Part shown: in pieces, positions 44,235 to 52,809 of the stretch
Numbering within the stretch: position 1 is the first letter of the stretch
How the letters are laid out: each line of letters opens with the position of its first letter
Program-made: the position numbers and the translations under genes
Notes under the pieces: model-generated
What the model saw: only the letters and a program-made list of their open reading frames with translations
Told to the model about the DNA's origin: nothing
Database searches by the model: none
Assembly (NCBI RefSeq): GCF_000015825.1
Contig: NC_009051.1
Location: forward strand, 800,695 to 864,694
Direction of reading: 5' to 3'
Length of the DNA stretch: 64,000 bases
From: Methanoculleus marisnigri JR1
GTDB taxonomy: Archaea; Halobacteriota; Methanomicrobia; Methanomicrobiales; Methanoculleaceae

Positions 44235-45599
44235 TCATTCCCGAACCTCCCAGTGACCGCCCCGGGCAGGGCCGATGCGGCGGAGCCGACCATCTTCACG
44301 AAGTTTGGCGATCTGCTTTTCAACTGCTCTCTGCGTGATTCCCAGCCTTTCTGCGACTACTCTTGCTGCAAGGTCGGGTTCGGCCTTCAGGAGCGCGAGG
44401 ATTTTCTCCGAACTTTTCTCCGAACTTTTCTCCGAACTTTTCTCCTCCTTTCGGTGAACTGTGACGGTGAAAAGGCAGCCGTCCCGGTCATCGGCAAAGT
44501 CGATCTCAGGCCAGTCTTCGAGTGCCCGTTTGATGCCGGAGCCGAGGCCGCGGTATGGCAGCAGCCCCTTTGCGACGTACGATGCCAAGATCGGATTCCT
44601 GATATTGGAGTTACCAGCCCGGATTTTTGCCACCGTCAGATTGTTCGGGAGGTGGCCAGGGCTAATAATCTCGATGCGGTTGTCGAAGACGAACAGCCGG
44701 ATAGGTGCGCTGACCAGATAGTCCCGATGCACCAGGGCATTGACCAGCAGTTCCTCAAAGACAACCGGCGGAATTTCTGGAACCCCTGGTGCATTGATTC
44801 CCTTGCCTGCCTGAGTTTTCCTGAGGTTGCGCATGATAAACGCCATGGCACCTTCGAAGACCTCAGGGAGCGTCCCGGAGAAATCCTCGCTGTCGAGATA
44901 CTCGCTTACGTGAATGGCGTTGCCGGGATAGCGGATAGCCTTGATGACGAACTGCGGTTTGATCCACTCGGGCTTCTCAGCAAAGAGGAGCGCCCCGGCC
45001 AGATTCAGCATGCCGTTATCCGCGGCAAGGTTCATGTTCTGCAGGAGCGTTAGCAGTTCTTCAGACGAATCCGGGTAAGGTTGATTATAGGCGTTCCGCA
45101 GAAAGTCCCGGAAGCGCAGACTGTCCAGTTTGTCGACGCCTGCTCTGGTCGGCAGTTCGTCGGCATGGAAGATATCGACGCTCTGGAAGAGGCGGCGGAG
45201 TTCCTCCCTGGAGTTCACCCGCCGTTTGTCGGCCCCGTTTTTGAACCAGATCACACCGTTCCTATCGAAGTATGGCTTATCCTGCCCCTTCGGAACGGTG
45301 AGCACGATGACGATGCGATCTTCATCCACCTGAACATTCTCAGTCTGTACCGTCAACGGGCTCTTCACGTGCTGAGAGGCCGCGTTGCTGATGAGCTGGT
45401 TGAGTCGATTCACATCCGTGCGTGAGAGACCCAGTACGGAGCCATCGTCAGCAACACCGAGAAAAAGCGTGCCCCCTTCGGCATTGGCAAATGCAGCCAT
45501 CTCAGCAGCAAGGGCATCGGCGTTGGTAACGTCGCGCTTGAACTGGCGGCGGCTGTCTTCACCGGTGGCGATCAGGGCTCGGAGGATATCAGGGATCAT
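44235..45599 (-). CDS. Schlafen/AlbA_2-domain ATPase with C-terminal winged helix (COG2865-type regulator)
   Basis: 454 residues. N-terminal AlbA_2 (Schlafen-like) domain with EMAAFANAEGGTLFLGVADDGSV (about 32-54); a middle region; a GHKL-like ATPase domain with ELLVNALVHRDY, DNRIEIISPGHLP and GLGSGIKRAL; then a linker of S-E-K repeats encoded by a tandem 12-base repeat, and a winged helix (AERLGITQRAVEKQIAKL). Such proteins are often transcription regulators or parts of defence systems. The start ATG at 45599 has GAGG upstream; a longer frame begins too close to the TATA box. Confidence 0.8.
   Translation of the reverse strand: MIPDILRALIATGEDSRRQFKRDVTNADALAAEMAAFANAEGGTLFLGVADDGSVLGLSRTDVNRLNQLISNAASQHVKSPLTVQTENVQVDEDRIVIVLTVPKGQDKPYFDRNGVIWFKNGADKRRVNSREELRRLFQSVDIFHADELPTRAGVDKLDSLRFRDFLRNAYNQPYPDSSEELLTLLQNMNLAADNGMLNLAGALLFAEKPEWIKPQFVIKAIRYPGNAIHVSEYLDSEDFSGTLPEVFEGAMAFIMRNLRKTQAGKGINAPGVPEIPPVVFEELLVNALVHRDYLVSAPIRLFVFDNRIEIISPGHLPNNLTVAKIRAGNSNIRNPILASYVAKGLLPYRGLGSGIKRALEDWPEIDFADDRDGCLFTVTVHRKEEKSSEKSSEKSSEKILALLKAEPDLAARVVAERLGITQRAVEKQIAKLREDGRLRRIGPARGGHWEVRE
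44408..44443. repeat. three tandem copies of a 12-base unit inside the regulator gene
   Basis: CCGAACTTTTCT is repeated exactly three times, encoding the SSEK-type linker between the ATPase and winged-helix domains. The unit is a multiple of three, so copy-number change keeps the frame and only alters linker length. Confidence 0.9.
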
Positions 45600-45939
45600 G
45601 GGGGGAGCCTCGTTGTGGAGGGGGCAGAAGGTAGGCTGTCTCTGTAGATCCCGTTCCCATCTTCCCTCTCTGGTTGTTGCGATACGATAAGTACCCATTT
45701 TGGATCGGGGCTATATTAACCTACCATTTTTCTGGATTCAACTATCTCTTGACTTTCCAAATCCCGAATTTGCAGGAGGCATCTTCGACTTTTCCCTCTA
45801 TCTACGGTGATAACCCCGAATACCATGGTCTTGAGCTTCTTTCTCCTTCATACTTCAGGCAATCCCCGGCGAGGTGTTTCGCCAATCGACATGTTCCAGT
45901 CGTCTCTTTTTATATGTCGGTTCTGCTGAGATCTACTAT
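45600..45939. promoter_or_regulatory. divergent promoter region between the regulator and nuclease-like genes
   Basis: 340 bases. On the minus strand GGTTAATATAGCC (45708-45720) fits a TATA box for the regulator, giving a leader near 90 bases. On the plus strand TTTTTATATG (about 45907-45916) is 27 bases before the ATG at 45940, so that message is probably leaderless. No gene is recognised in between; the DNA is AT-rich. Confidence 0.55.
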
Positions 45940-47103
45940 ATGGGCGGCAAGATATTCCTCCTCAAAGACGGTGACGAATTGCAGGAGATGGTCGAAACCC
46001 CGTATGATTCTGAAGACCTCCTTCAGCAGCTCCTCAAGAACCATCCTGCGCTTCTTGCCGGTGACCAGATTGATCCGACCGAACCGAGGAGATGGCTGTT
46101 GATCACTCGTGAAATGGGTGTCCCGGATAGCGATGACAGTACAGGGAGGTGGGCACTCGACCATTTGTTCATTGACCAGGACGGAATCCCTACCCTCGTT
46201 GAGGTGAAGCGGAGCTGCGACACTCGAACTCGCCGTGAGGTGGTTGCCCAGATGCTGGACTATGCAGCGAACTCAGTGCAGTACTGGAATATCGGAGATA
46301 TCATCAGATCCTTTACTCACACTTGTGGAGAGAAAGGAGTTGACCCTGAAGAGGAACTTGCAGCCTTCTTATCTGGCTCTACCGATCCCGAGGAATATTG
46401 GGATATAGCGTTGGCGAACCTTCGGCAGGGGAAGATCCGACTCCTCTTTGTCACCGATATTATCCCCCCTGAATTGAAGAGGATTATCGAGTTCCTGAAT
46501 GAGCAGATGAATCCCGCGGAGGTGCTCGGGGTGGAGGTTAAGCAGTATACCGGCCGAAAGGAAAAAACCCTTGTCTCCAGGGTCGTTGGCCAGACGATGA
46601 GGGCGATCGACACCAAGAAGGTTCGGTCTGGAAAACCACGGCAATGGGATCGGGAGTCGTTACTTCTGCAGGTGCAGGAGAGGGCAGGAGATGAATCTGT
46701 GCGTATTGTAGATCATGTCCTTGAATGGGCGGAGACGCACAATTTCTCATTGAAATACGGAAAGGGTGCGCACGAGGGGTCAGCAACGATTGGACTCGAC
46801 CTGCCCGGCGGGAATTACTGCAGGATTATCACAGTGAATGGAGGAGGCAGCATCGCTCCTAACTTTGATATGCTATTGGGTTTTCCTCCATTTGATCAGA
46901 GGGAGATGCGCCTAAAGATGCTTAATAAATTGGGCCGCGAAAGCAATATCCGGTTTGATCCGAATAAAGTCGATACCTGGTCAAACCGACCTCTCTCTCC
47001 GCTCGCAGATGAGAACCACTTCCATGCGTTTTGCAAGACCCTTGAGTGGGTGAGAGGTAAGCTGGAAGAGCATCACCGACTTGCAGGAGCGCAATCGGGA
47101 TAA
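45940..47103 (+). CDS. PD-(D/E)XK nuclease-like protein (NucS/DUF91-like domain), paralogue 1
   Basis: 387 residues. Around residues 70-95, ALDHLFIDQDGIPTLVEVKRS fits the D-x(n)-E-x-K core of restriction-endonuclease-like folds; it is followed by an RREVVAQMLDYAAN helix, as in NucS-type nucleases. The middle (LANLRQGKIRLLFVTDIIPPELKRIIEFLNE) is shared with the next gene. The C-terminal part (GSATIGLDLPGGNYCRII) looks like a separate beta domain. Codon use is AT-richer than the core genome. No characterised family is recognised beyond the nuclease fold; a role in defence or element maintenance is inference. Confidence 0.65.
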   Translation: MGGKIFLLKDGDELQEMVETPYDSEDLLQQLLKNHPALLAGDQIDPTEPRRWLLITREMGVPDSDDSTGRWALDHLFIDQDGIPTLVEVKRSCDTRTRREVVAQMLDYAANSVQYWNIGDIIRSFTHTCGEKGVDPEEELAAFLSGSTDPEEYWDIALANLRQGKIRLLFVTDIIPPELKRIIEFLNEQMNPAEVLGVEVKQYTGRKEKTLVSRVVGQTMRAIDTKKVRSGKPRQWDRESLLLQVQERAGDESVRIVDHVLEWAETHNFSLKYGKGAHEGSATIGLDLPGGNYCRIITVNGGGSIAPNFDMLLGFPPFDQREMRLKMLNKLGRESNIRFDPNKVDTWSNRPLSPLADENHFHAFCKTLEWVRGKLEEHHRLAGAQSG

Positions 47104-47285
47104 AATCTTCTTCGTAAGGGCATCCAATACCTTTTTCGAGGGTATAACTGTTGTCTGGAGACGTACCTTGAGATCTCCCTATTTTGGCTCTGTACTGTGA
47201 GTCACCTCTCAAGCCCCATGCCTGCCCGCCCCCATTGATAAACATCTATCAACCTCTCCCTCCATATTCGCTATGGAGAGATTCG

Positions 47286-48323
47286 ATGCCCGCGATACGA
47301 ATAAGCGAAGGAAGCGAGCTGGCCCAGCAGCCGGAACCCTTCAAGAATGAATATGAACTGCAGGAGATCCTCGCCGGGCACCCGGTGCTCCTCGTCGACC
47401 GGGACGATTCCGCGCTCGTCACGATCTGCCGGGAGTTGCCGTTTGAGAACGGATTCGCCGATATCGTTCTCATCGACAGCAACGGGCTGCCGGTCATCGT
47501 CGAGGTGAAACTGGCCCGGAACGAAGAGTCGCGGCGCGAGGTCGTCGGCCGGTTATGCGACTCTCTTTCAGCAATGCGCAACCTTACGCCTGATGCGGTG
47601 AACGAGCGATCCGCGGGCCTTCTCGAAGAAACACTCCAGTCCATGGCCGGTGCCGAGGGAGAAGAGAGCCCCGGAGAACGGCTCGCCCTGCTGAAGAGCA
47701 ACTTCGCCTCGTATTTGAGAGCCGGGCAGATCAGGGGTATCATCGTCCTCGACGCCGCCCCCGACGACCTTATCCGGGAGTTCAGTTACCTCAACGAACA
47801 CAGCGATCTCGATCTCCGGCTGCTGGTGGTCGAGCGCTACCGGCTCGGCAGGAACGAGTATTTCTACCATTCGCGATTCCTGGTATCGGGAGAGGCAGAT
47901 CCGGAGATAAAGAGGCAGAGATTACGGCTTCGCCTGATCGTCGAGAAGTTCTCGAAGATGAAACCGCCGATATTCTCGACGCACGCGACAGGGAAGGAGA
48001 ACGTCCGGGTATACCGCGAAGGGTGGCCGGCAGCGGTGCACTACGAGTTCGGCGACCGGGGGGATTCCATCAGTATCGAGCTGCAAGTCCGGCACAGGGA
48101 GTACCCGAAGGTCGCGGACTTCCTCTCCAGACTCCGCGAGCACCTCGCCACGGCCATCTCGAAGACCCAGCGGGTCGAACTGGTTACCGACCCGTCCGGG
48201 TGGACGAGGCTTCAGTTCTTCTTCGGGGAAGAGATCGACCCGTACTGGATTGCACAATCGATGGTGCGGCTCTGTAAGACCGAGAAAGACCTCTCCACCC
48301 TGCTGCAGGAAGGGAGCGGATAG
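47286..48323 (+). CDS. PD-(D/E)XK nuclease-like protein, paralogue 2
   Basis: 345 residues, homologous to the preceding gene over the nuclease domain: ELQEILAGHPVLLV, ADIVLIDSNGLPVIVEVKLAR (core D and E-x-K near residues 60-79), RREVVGRLCDSL, then LRAGQIRGIIVLDAAPDDLIREFSYLNEH. The C-terminal domain (from about 225) differs from paralogue 1 and resembles DUF4268-like domains. The ATG has GGAGA 6 bases upstream; the longer frame has no good start. GC content is nearer the host's than paralogue 1, so the pair may have arrived or evolved separately. Confidence 0.65.
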   Translation: MPAIRISEGSELAQQPEPFKNEYELQEILAGHPVLLVDRDDSALVTICRELPFENGFADIVLIDSNGLPVIVEVKLARNEESRREVVGRLCDSLSAMRNLTPDAVNERSAGLLEETLQSMAGAEGEESPGERLALLKSNFASYLRAGQIRGIIVLDAAPDDLIREFSYLNEHSDLDLRLLVVERYRLGRNEYFYHSRFLVSGEADPEIKRQRLRLRLIVEKFSKMKPPIFSTHATGKENVRVYREGWPAAVHYEFGDRGDSISIELQVRHREYPKVADFLSRLREHLATAISKTQRVELVTDPSGWTRLQFFFGEEIDPYWIAQSMVRLCKTEKDLSTLLQEGSG

Positions 48324-48468
48324 AGGGCGAACGCCATCCGCCGATTCGTCCGGCTCCACGGAGGCGCCCGCCTGGACGCCGGAACCGCCGCCCTCCTCCA
48401 AAGGTATACGTATCGGTGCATCGAACACCTCATATGGATGCTCCGGCCTCGACGGGCAGGAAGAGGTC

Positions 48469-48936
48469 ATGAACGGCGGCACGATGATCCTGGCTCTCGT
48501 TTTTGCATGCGGTCTCCTTGCAGGATTCGGCATCTACGCGATCGTATCCTCCACCCCGGGAGAGACCGCCCTCTACACGGCGAACGCGCCGGAGCCCATC
48601 GGGCCGTACAGCCAGGCCGTGCAGTGCGGGGACTACCTCTTTATGTCGGGGCAGATCGGTCTCGACCCGGCGACCAACAACCTCTCCGGCACCGCCGCCG
48701 GCGAGGCGAGACAGGCGATGGAGAACCTGCAGGCCATACTCGCCGAAGGCGGCCTCGACTTCCCGGACGTCGTCCAGACCCGGATTTATCTCACGGACCT
48801 CGCGGACTTTGATGCGGTCAACGCCGTCTACGCCGAGTATTTCAACGAGCCCTACCCCGCACGGGCGACGATGCAGGTCGCCGCCCTCCCGAAAGGGTCG
48901 AGGGTCGAGATCGAGATGATCGCAAACGTGCGGTGA
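48469..48936 (+). CDS. RidA-family (YjgF) enamine/imine deaminase with N-terminal membrane anchor
   Basis: 155 residues. Residues 6-28 are a hydrophobic segment (MILALVFACGLLAGFGIYAIV), followed by a full RidA domain: APEPIGPYSQAVQCGDYLFMSGQIGLDP and the C-terminal catalytic arginine region, with YFNEPYPARATMQVAALPKGSRVEIEMIA. RidA normally acts in the cytoplasm on reactive enamines, so an exported or anchored form is uncommon. The start follows AAGAGGTC. The reading frame upstream is a shadow of the preceding gene. Confidence 0.85.
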   Translation: MNGGTMILALVFACGLLAGFGIYAIVSSTPGETALYTANAPEPIGPYSQAVQCGDYLFMSGQIGLDPATNNLSGTAAGEARQAMENLQAILAEGGLDFPDVVQTRIYLTDLADFDAVNAVYAEYFNEPYPARATMQVAALPKGSRVEIEMIANVR

Positions 48937-49085
48937 CCCGGGCGACCTGAAGGAGGCGCCGTGCTCACGCGGGAGAGATTGCATTCTCCCTTCTGTGGGG
49001 ATACCGGCCCCCGTTAGATCAAAATCTTTCCTTAATCCCGCACAATACGATAAAATGCCTCTATATTGCCCTGACAATTGGAAAT

Positions 49086-49096
49086 GTTTTTTATAC
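49086..49096 (+). promoter_or_regulatory. TATA box for a leaderless kinase message
   Basis: TTTTTTATACC, centred about 28 bases before the GTG at 49120. The upstream ATG at 49084 would lie on the TATA box itself, so the GTG is preferred. Confidence 0.5.
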
Positions 49097-49119
49097 CCGT
49101 TCTCTCTCATTTAGATATA

Positions 49120-50586
49120 GTGCATCCCCTCACGAACCCGGATCACATCCTCTACGTGGACGACGAAGAGGCGCTGCTCGAGATCGGTCGGGCCTTCCTC
49201 GAGCGAGCGGGCAGCATCATCGTCGATACGACCTCGAACCCGCTGGAGGCATGCGAAACAATCATGGCCGGGCGGTACGATGCGGTCGTCTCGGACTACA
49301 TGATGCCGGGGATGGATGGGATTGCTCTCTTAAAGCATGTCCGGGAGGCAGGGTCCCGGGTACCCTTCATCATCTTCACCGGCAGGGGACGCGAGGAGGT
49401 GGCAATCGAGGCGCTGAACAGCGGTGCCGACTTCTACCTCCAGAAAGGCGGCGACCCGAGGGCTCAGTTTGCCGATCTCGCCAATGCGGTCCGGCAACTG
49501 GCTGGGAAGCAGAGGGCGGAAGCGGCGTTGCGCAGGAGCGAAGATATGCTGCACAGGGCGGAGAGCATCTTCCGTGCCGCCCCCACCGGTATCGGAATGG
49601 CTGTGGACGGGGTCGTCACGGAGGTCAACGAACGGCTCTGCGATCTTCTCGGCTACACCCGCGACGAACTCGTCGGTCAGTCCATGCGGCTGCTTTATCC
49701 GGGCGACGCGGAGTATGAATCCGCCCTGCAGCAGATGGACGTCCAGATCCGGAAGGCCGGAACGTGCACGCTTGAGACCCGTTGCATGCGCAAGGACGGA
49801 GCGACTCTCGACGTGCAGTTCTCCAGCACGCCTCTCGATCCGGAGGACCCCTCACGCGGCGTGACGTTTACGACTCTGGATATCAGCGAGCACACGGCCC
49901 TGGAGCGGGAGATTGCGTATCACGCCGAGGAACTTGTCCGGCAGACGAACGGCCTGGCCGTTGCGAACAGGAAACTCAACCTGATGAGCAGCATCACCCG
50001 GCATGATATCCTGAACCAGCTGACGATCCTTCTCGGCAACCTCTGGATGGTGGAGGAGGCTGAACCGGGCGAGGATATCTCGGAGCACCTTGCCCGCGTG
50101 AAGGGTTCGGCCGACCGGATACACCGCCAGATCGAGTTCACCCGGGACTACACGGATCTCGGCGTCCGGTCGCCGGAATGGCAGCGGGTCTCTGACGCGC
50201 TCGGGACTGAGGGGCTTCACGGGCTGCCGGTCGAGAACGAAGCCGGCGATCTTGCCGTTTACGCCGATCCGATGCTTGCAACGGTCTTTTCCAACCTGAT
50301 GGATAACACAATCCGGCACGGGGAGTCGGTGACCCGGGTCTGCGTCCGGTATCACCCGGGGGAGAGCGGAGACCTCACCCTCATCTGGGAAGACGACGGT
50401 GCCGGTGTTCCTGCCGGGGAGAAGGAGCGGATCTTTCACCGGGGCGTCGGGAAGAACACGGGACTTGGCCTTTTCCTGATCCGGGAGATTCTCGGGATCA
50501 CCGGGATCAGAATCACCGAGACGGGCGAGCCCGGGAATGGGGCACGGTTCGAGATGCTCGTGCCCCGCGGGATGTATCGGGTTTAG
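49120..50586 (+). CDS. hybrid response regulator-PAS-histidine kinase
   Basis: About 488 residues. Receiver domain (about 5-120) with acidic pocket DD in LYVDDEEALLE, phospho-aspartate in AVVSDYMMPGMDG, T in IIFTGRGRE and K in YLQKGG; a PAS domain (about 145-265); then a methanogen-type kinase with RHDILNQLTIL as acceptor helix, N-box MDNTIRHGE, and glycine boxes WEDDGAGVPAGEKE and KNTGLGLFLIREIL. Receiver-first kinases accept phosphate from another kinase. The GTG at 49120 is preferred over a TTG at 49078, because a TATA box lies between them. Confidence 0.85.
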   Translation: MHPLTNPDHILYVDDEEALLEIGRAFLERAGSIIVDTTSNPLEACETIMAGRYDAVVSDYMMPGMDGIALLKHVREAGSRVPFIIFTGRGREEVAIEALNSGADFYLQKGGDPRAQFADLANAVRQLAGKQRAEAALRRSEDMLHRAESIFRAAPTGIGMAVDGVVTEVNERLCDLLGYTRDELVGQSMRLLYPGDAEYESALQQMDVQIRKAGTCTLETRCMRKDGATLDVQFSSTPLDPEDPSRGVTFTTLDISEHTALEREIAYHAEELVRQTNGLAVANRKLNLMSSITRHDILNQLTILLGNLWMVEEAEPGEDISEHLARVKGSADRIHRQIEFTRDYTDLGVRSPEWQRVSDALGTEGLHGLPVENEAGDLAVYADPMLATVFSNLMDNTIRHGESVTRVCVRYHPGESGDLTLIWEDDGAGVPAGEKERIFHRGVGKNTGLGLFLIREILGITGIRITETGEPGNGARFEMLVPRGMYRV

Positions 50587-50669
50587 GTCCGGTGACCGGG
50601 AGGCGGTCTCCTGCATCGTCGTGGTTATCCAACCCCTACCTTAATCTCCCTCCAATCCGACCCTATCCT

Positions 50670-51115
50670 ATGAATCTCCGCCAGATCCCGCTCCTCACCG
50701 CCCTGCTCCTCCTCGCCGCGGCCGCTGCAGCGGGTGCATGGCCCAGGAGACCGTGGTCTCAGACGACGTGAAGGCAGAGGTGCTCGCATACGCGGACCCG
50801 ATCGCCGGGAACGTCATGCAGGGCTTCAACGAGGGCAACTACACGATCTACTCCCGCGACTTCAGCCCGGAGATGAGGCAGGCTCTCGACGAGGCCGCGT
50901 TCGAGCAGAACCGCGAGTTCGTCACGTCCCGGATCGGGCTCTATGAATCCAGGACCGATCCCGTCGTCACCGAGACCGGCGAGTACATCGCCGTGACCTA
51001 CAGGGGAGAGTTCGAGCGGGAGGACGGTGTGGCTCTCCGGTTGGTCTTCCAGAAGGACGATCCGTCGCACCGGCTCCACGGGCTCTGGTTCAACTCGCCG
51101 ATGCTGCGCAGTTAA
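50670..51115 (+). pseudogene. DUF3887-type lipoprotein gene with a frameshift in the signal peptide
   Basis: From the ATG at 50670 a lipoprotein-type signal (MNLRQIPLLTALLLLAAAAA) is read, but it runs out of frame with the mature domain, which is open from 50738. The mature part (MAQETVVSDDVKAEVLA...GEYIAVTYRGEF...HGLWFNSPMLR) is a DUF3887-like domain. One extra G in the GGG run near 50732 would restore a single frame with a perfect AAAGC lipobox before MAQE. This is a real frameshift, a slippage site or a sequencing error; the 125-codon frame alone would make an unexported protein. Confidence 0.7.
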
Positions 51116-51183
51116 GGCGGTTCAGAACTGCCCGGCGGGAGCGTGCCGACCGGCCCCCCTACCTCCGGTATAAGGAATGGTTC

Positions 51184-52554
51184 CTATCCAGCAGCACACA
51201 CCGCTTCGATCTCTTCCAGGTCGTAGATGAGGAACCCCTCCTCACGAAGCCGGTCTTTTGCCTCGATGCTGCCGGCGACAAGGCAGAAGCGTTCGTTTGG
51301 ATAGCGGTCGTGCCGGACGCCCCCCGCCTTCTGCATAAGGCGCGTGAGCACGCCGCGCCCCTCCCGTTCCGTAAGGCTCCCCCATTTGCACTCCCCGAAG
51401 ACAATGCTCGCGTCGCTCTCCCGGGCGGCAACGAGATCGATCTCCTCGCCGCGATACCACCATCGTCCGACGGTATATCCCGGCAGAACGCTCCGGGCGA
51501 ACTCGTTCCGCACGAAGACCTCGAACTGTTTGCCGAAGTAGGGGTTCATATCGACGGCATCGCCTGTAAGGCTCTCCATCTCGATCTCCTGCCGGTGTGA
51601 AAAGACGAAGTTGTACCAGAAGTCGAAGATGCAGTCCTTGATGCGGTACAGCCCCTGCCGCCGGCTGCCGAGGAGGGGCAGCTCCTTTTCGATGATCCCG
51701 AGCCGGGTCATCGCTTCGAGGTAGGGGTAGAGGTGGCGGGCGTCCATGCCGCAGAACTGAGCGATGCTGCTGGCGCTTGTGTTACCGACGGCGACGGCGT
51801 TGAGGATCGCCTGATAGGTCTTCAACTCCCGGAACTCCTGCGAGAGGAGGAAGTAGGGCTCCCGGTAGAAGTAGCCGTACCTGCTGAAGAATTCCCGTTC
51901 AACAAAGGTGCGATAGTCGGGATAATCCCCGGCCTTGAGGAGGTACTCAGGGATGCCACCGATGGTCAGGTGAGCCTTGAGGGCGTCGCGGAACGAAAAC
52001 CAGGGAAGCAGTTTTCGTGCATCGGCAAATCGGAGCGGCCCAAGGAGCATATCGCGTGTCCGCCGCCCGTAGAGGGGGGACGTGTAGGAGAGCGCACTGT
52101 CGGTCATCAGCCCGAGCATCGACCCGGAGAGGAGAATGTACAAATTCGATCCGGCAAAGGCGGTATCCCAGGCTTTCTGGAGCGCTGAAAGGACTGCCGG
52201 GTCGTTCTTGATCAGGTAGGTGAACTCGTCGATGACAAGGTAGCGGCGCTCCGGGAGCGGTATCCGGGCGAGGTAGGTGAAGAGTTGGTCCCAGGTCGCG
52301 ATCTCCAGGGTTGCGAGAAGCGGGTCATCGAAGAACTGTGCTATCGCCTCCTGTAGCCGCCGGATCTGGATCTGCGGCGCGGTGTCTTCGGCGAAATGAA
52401 GGATGCCCTTCTTGTCGCGGACGAACTCGGTGATGAGCCGGGTCTTGCCGATCCGGCGCCGGCCGTAGAGTATGATCAGCCGCCCGCCGTCTTTTTGCCA
52501 TTCTTCCTCAAGGAGGGCGGACTCGGTCTCGCGGTCGACAAACTCCCTAATCAT
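51184..52554 (-). CDS. archaeal AAA ATPase with C-terminal DUF234 nuclease-like domain
   Basis: 456 residues of the archaeal ATPase family (COG1672). Walker A is YGRRRIGKTRL (about 30-40), Walker B YLVIDEFTYL, and the sensor region LYILLSGSMLGLM. The C-terminal third (from about 340) contains EEIDLVAARESDASIVFGECKWG, a PD-(D/E)XK-like D-x-E-x-K pattern typical of DUF234. Function in archaea is unknown; mobile or defence links have been suggested for the family. Palindromic repeats cover the start codon. Confidence 0.88.
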   Translation of the reverse strand: MIREFVDRETESALLEEEWQKDGGRLIILYGRRRIGKTRLITEFVRDKKGILHFAEDTAPQIQIRRLQEAIAQFFDDPLLATLEIATWDQLFTYLARIPLPERRYLVIDEFTYLIKNDPAVLSALQKAWDTAFAGSNLYILLSGSMLGLMTDSALSYTSPLYGRRTRDMLLGPLRFADARKLLPWFSFRDALKAHLTIGGIPEYLLKAGDYPDYRTFVEREFFSRYGYFYREPYFLLSQEFRELKTYQAILNAVAVGNTSASSIAQFCGMDARHLYPYLEAMTRLGIIEKELPLLGSRRQGLYRIKDCIFDFWYNFVFSHRQEIEMESLTGDAVDMNPYFGKQFEVFVRNEFARSVLPGYTVGRWWYRGEEIDLVAARESDASIVFGECKWGSLTEREGRGVLTRLMQKAGGVRHDRYPNERFCLVAGSIEAKDRLREEGFLIYDLEEIEAVCAAG

Positions 52555-52578
52555 GATTAGTACTAATCCAGATTAGTA
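52547..52578. promoter_or_regulatory. overlapping palindromes at the AAA ATPase start codon
   Basis: CTAATCATGATTAG (52547-52560) and GATTAGTACTAATC (52555-52568) are two perfect 14-base palindromes that share GATTAG, and a further GATTAGTA follows at 52571-52578. The start codon lies inside the first palindrome. The layout fits a repressor binding site or autoregulation. Confidence 0.7.
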
Positions 52579-52809
52579 ATAAGGACTTCGTTTTACGGGC
52601 ATGCCGGTTGCATCCACCGTCTCCGCACCGTCGGGCCGGAAGCGTGGCTTCCCGGCAGTCTCCACCCGAGAGCCCGACTGCGCTTCGTGATCCCGGGCCA
52701 TTTCAGCGGTCGGGAGTGTATCAGGTGTGGTTCTCACCTCCCCGGGCCGACCTGATAGAGCGCGATCGCAAAAGAAGTGGTTCGGGAGAGTACCCCGCAG
52801 CGATCCGCC

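Noticed and set aside
44408-44443. CRISPR-like array
   Set aside because: The copies are adjacent with no spacers and lie inside a coding region; no other regularly spaced repeats were seen in the window.
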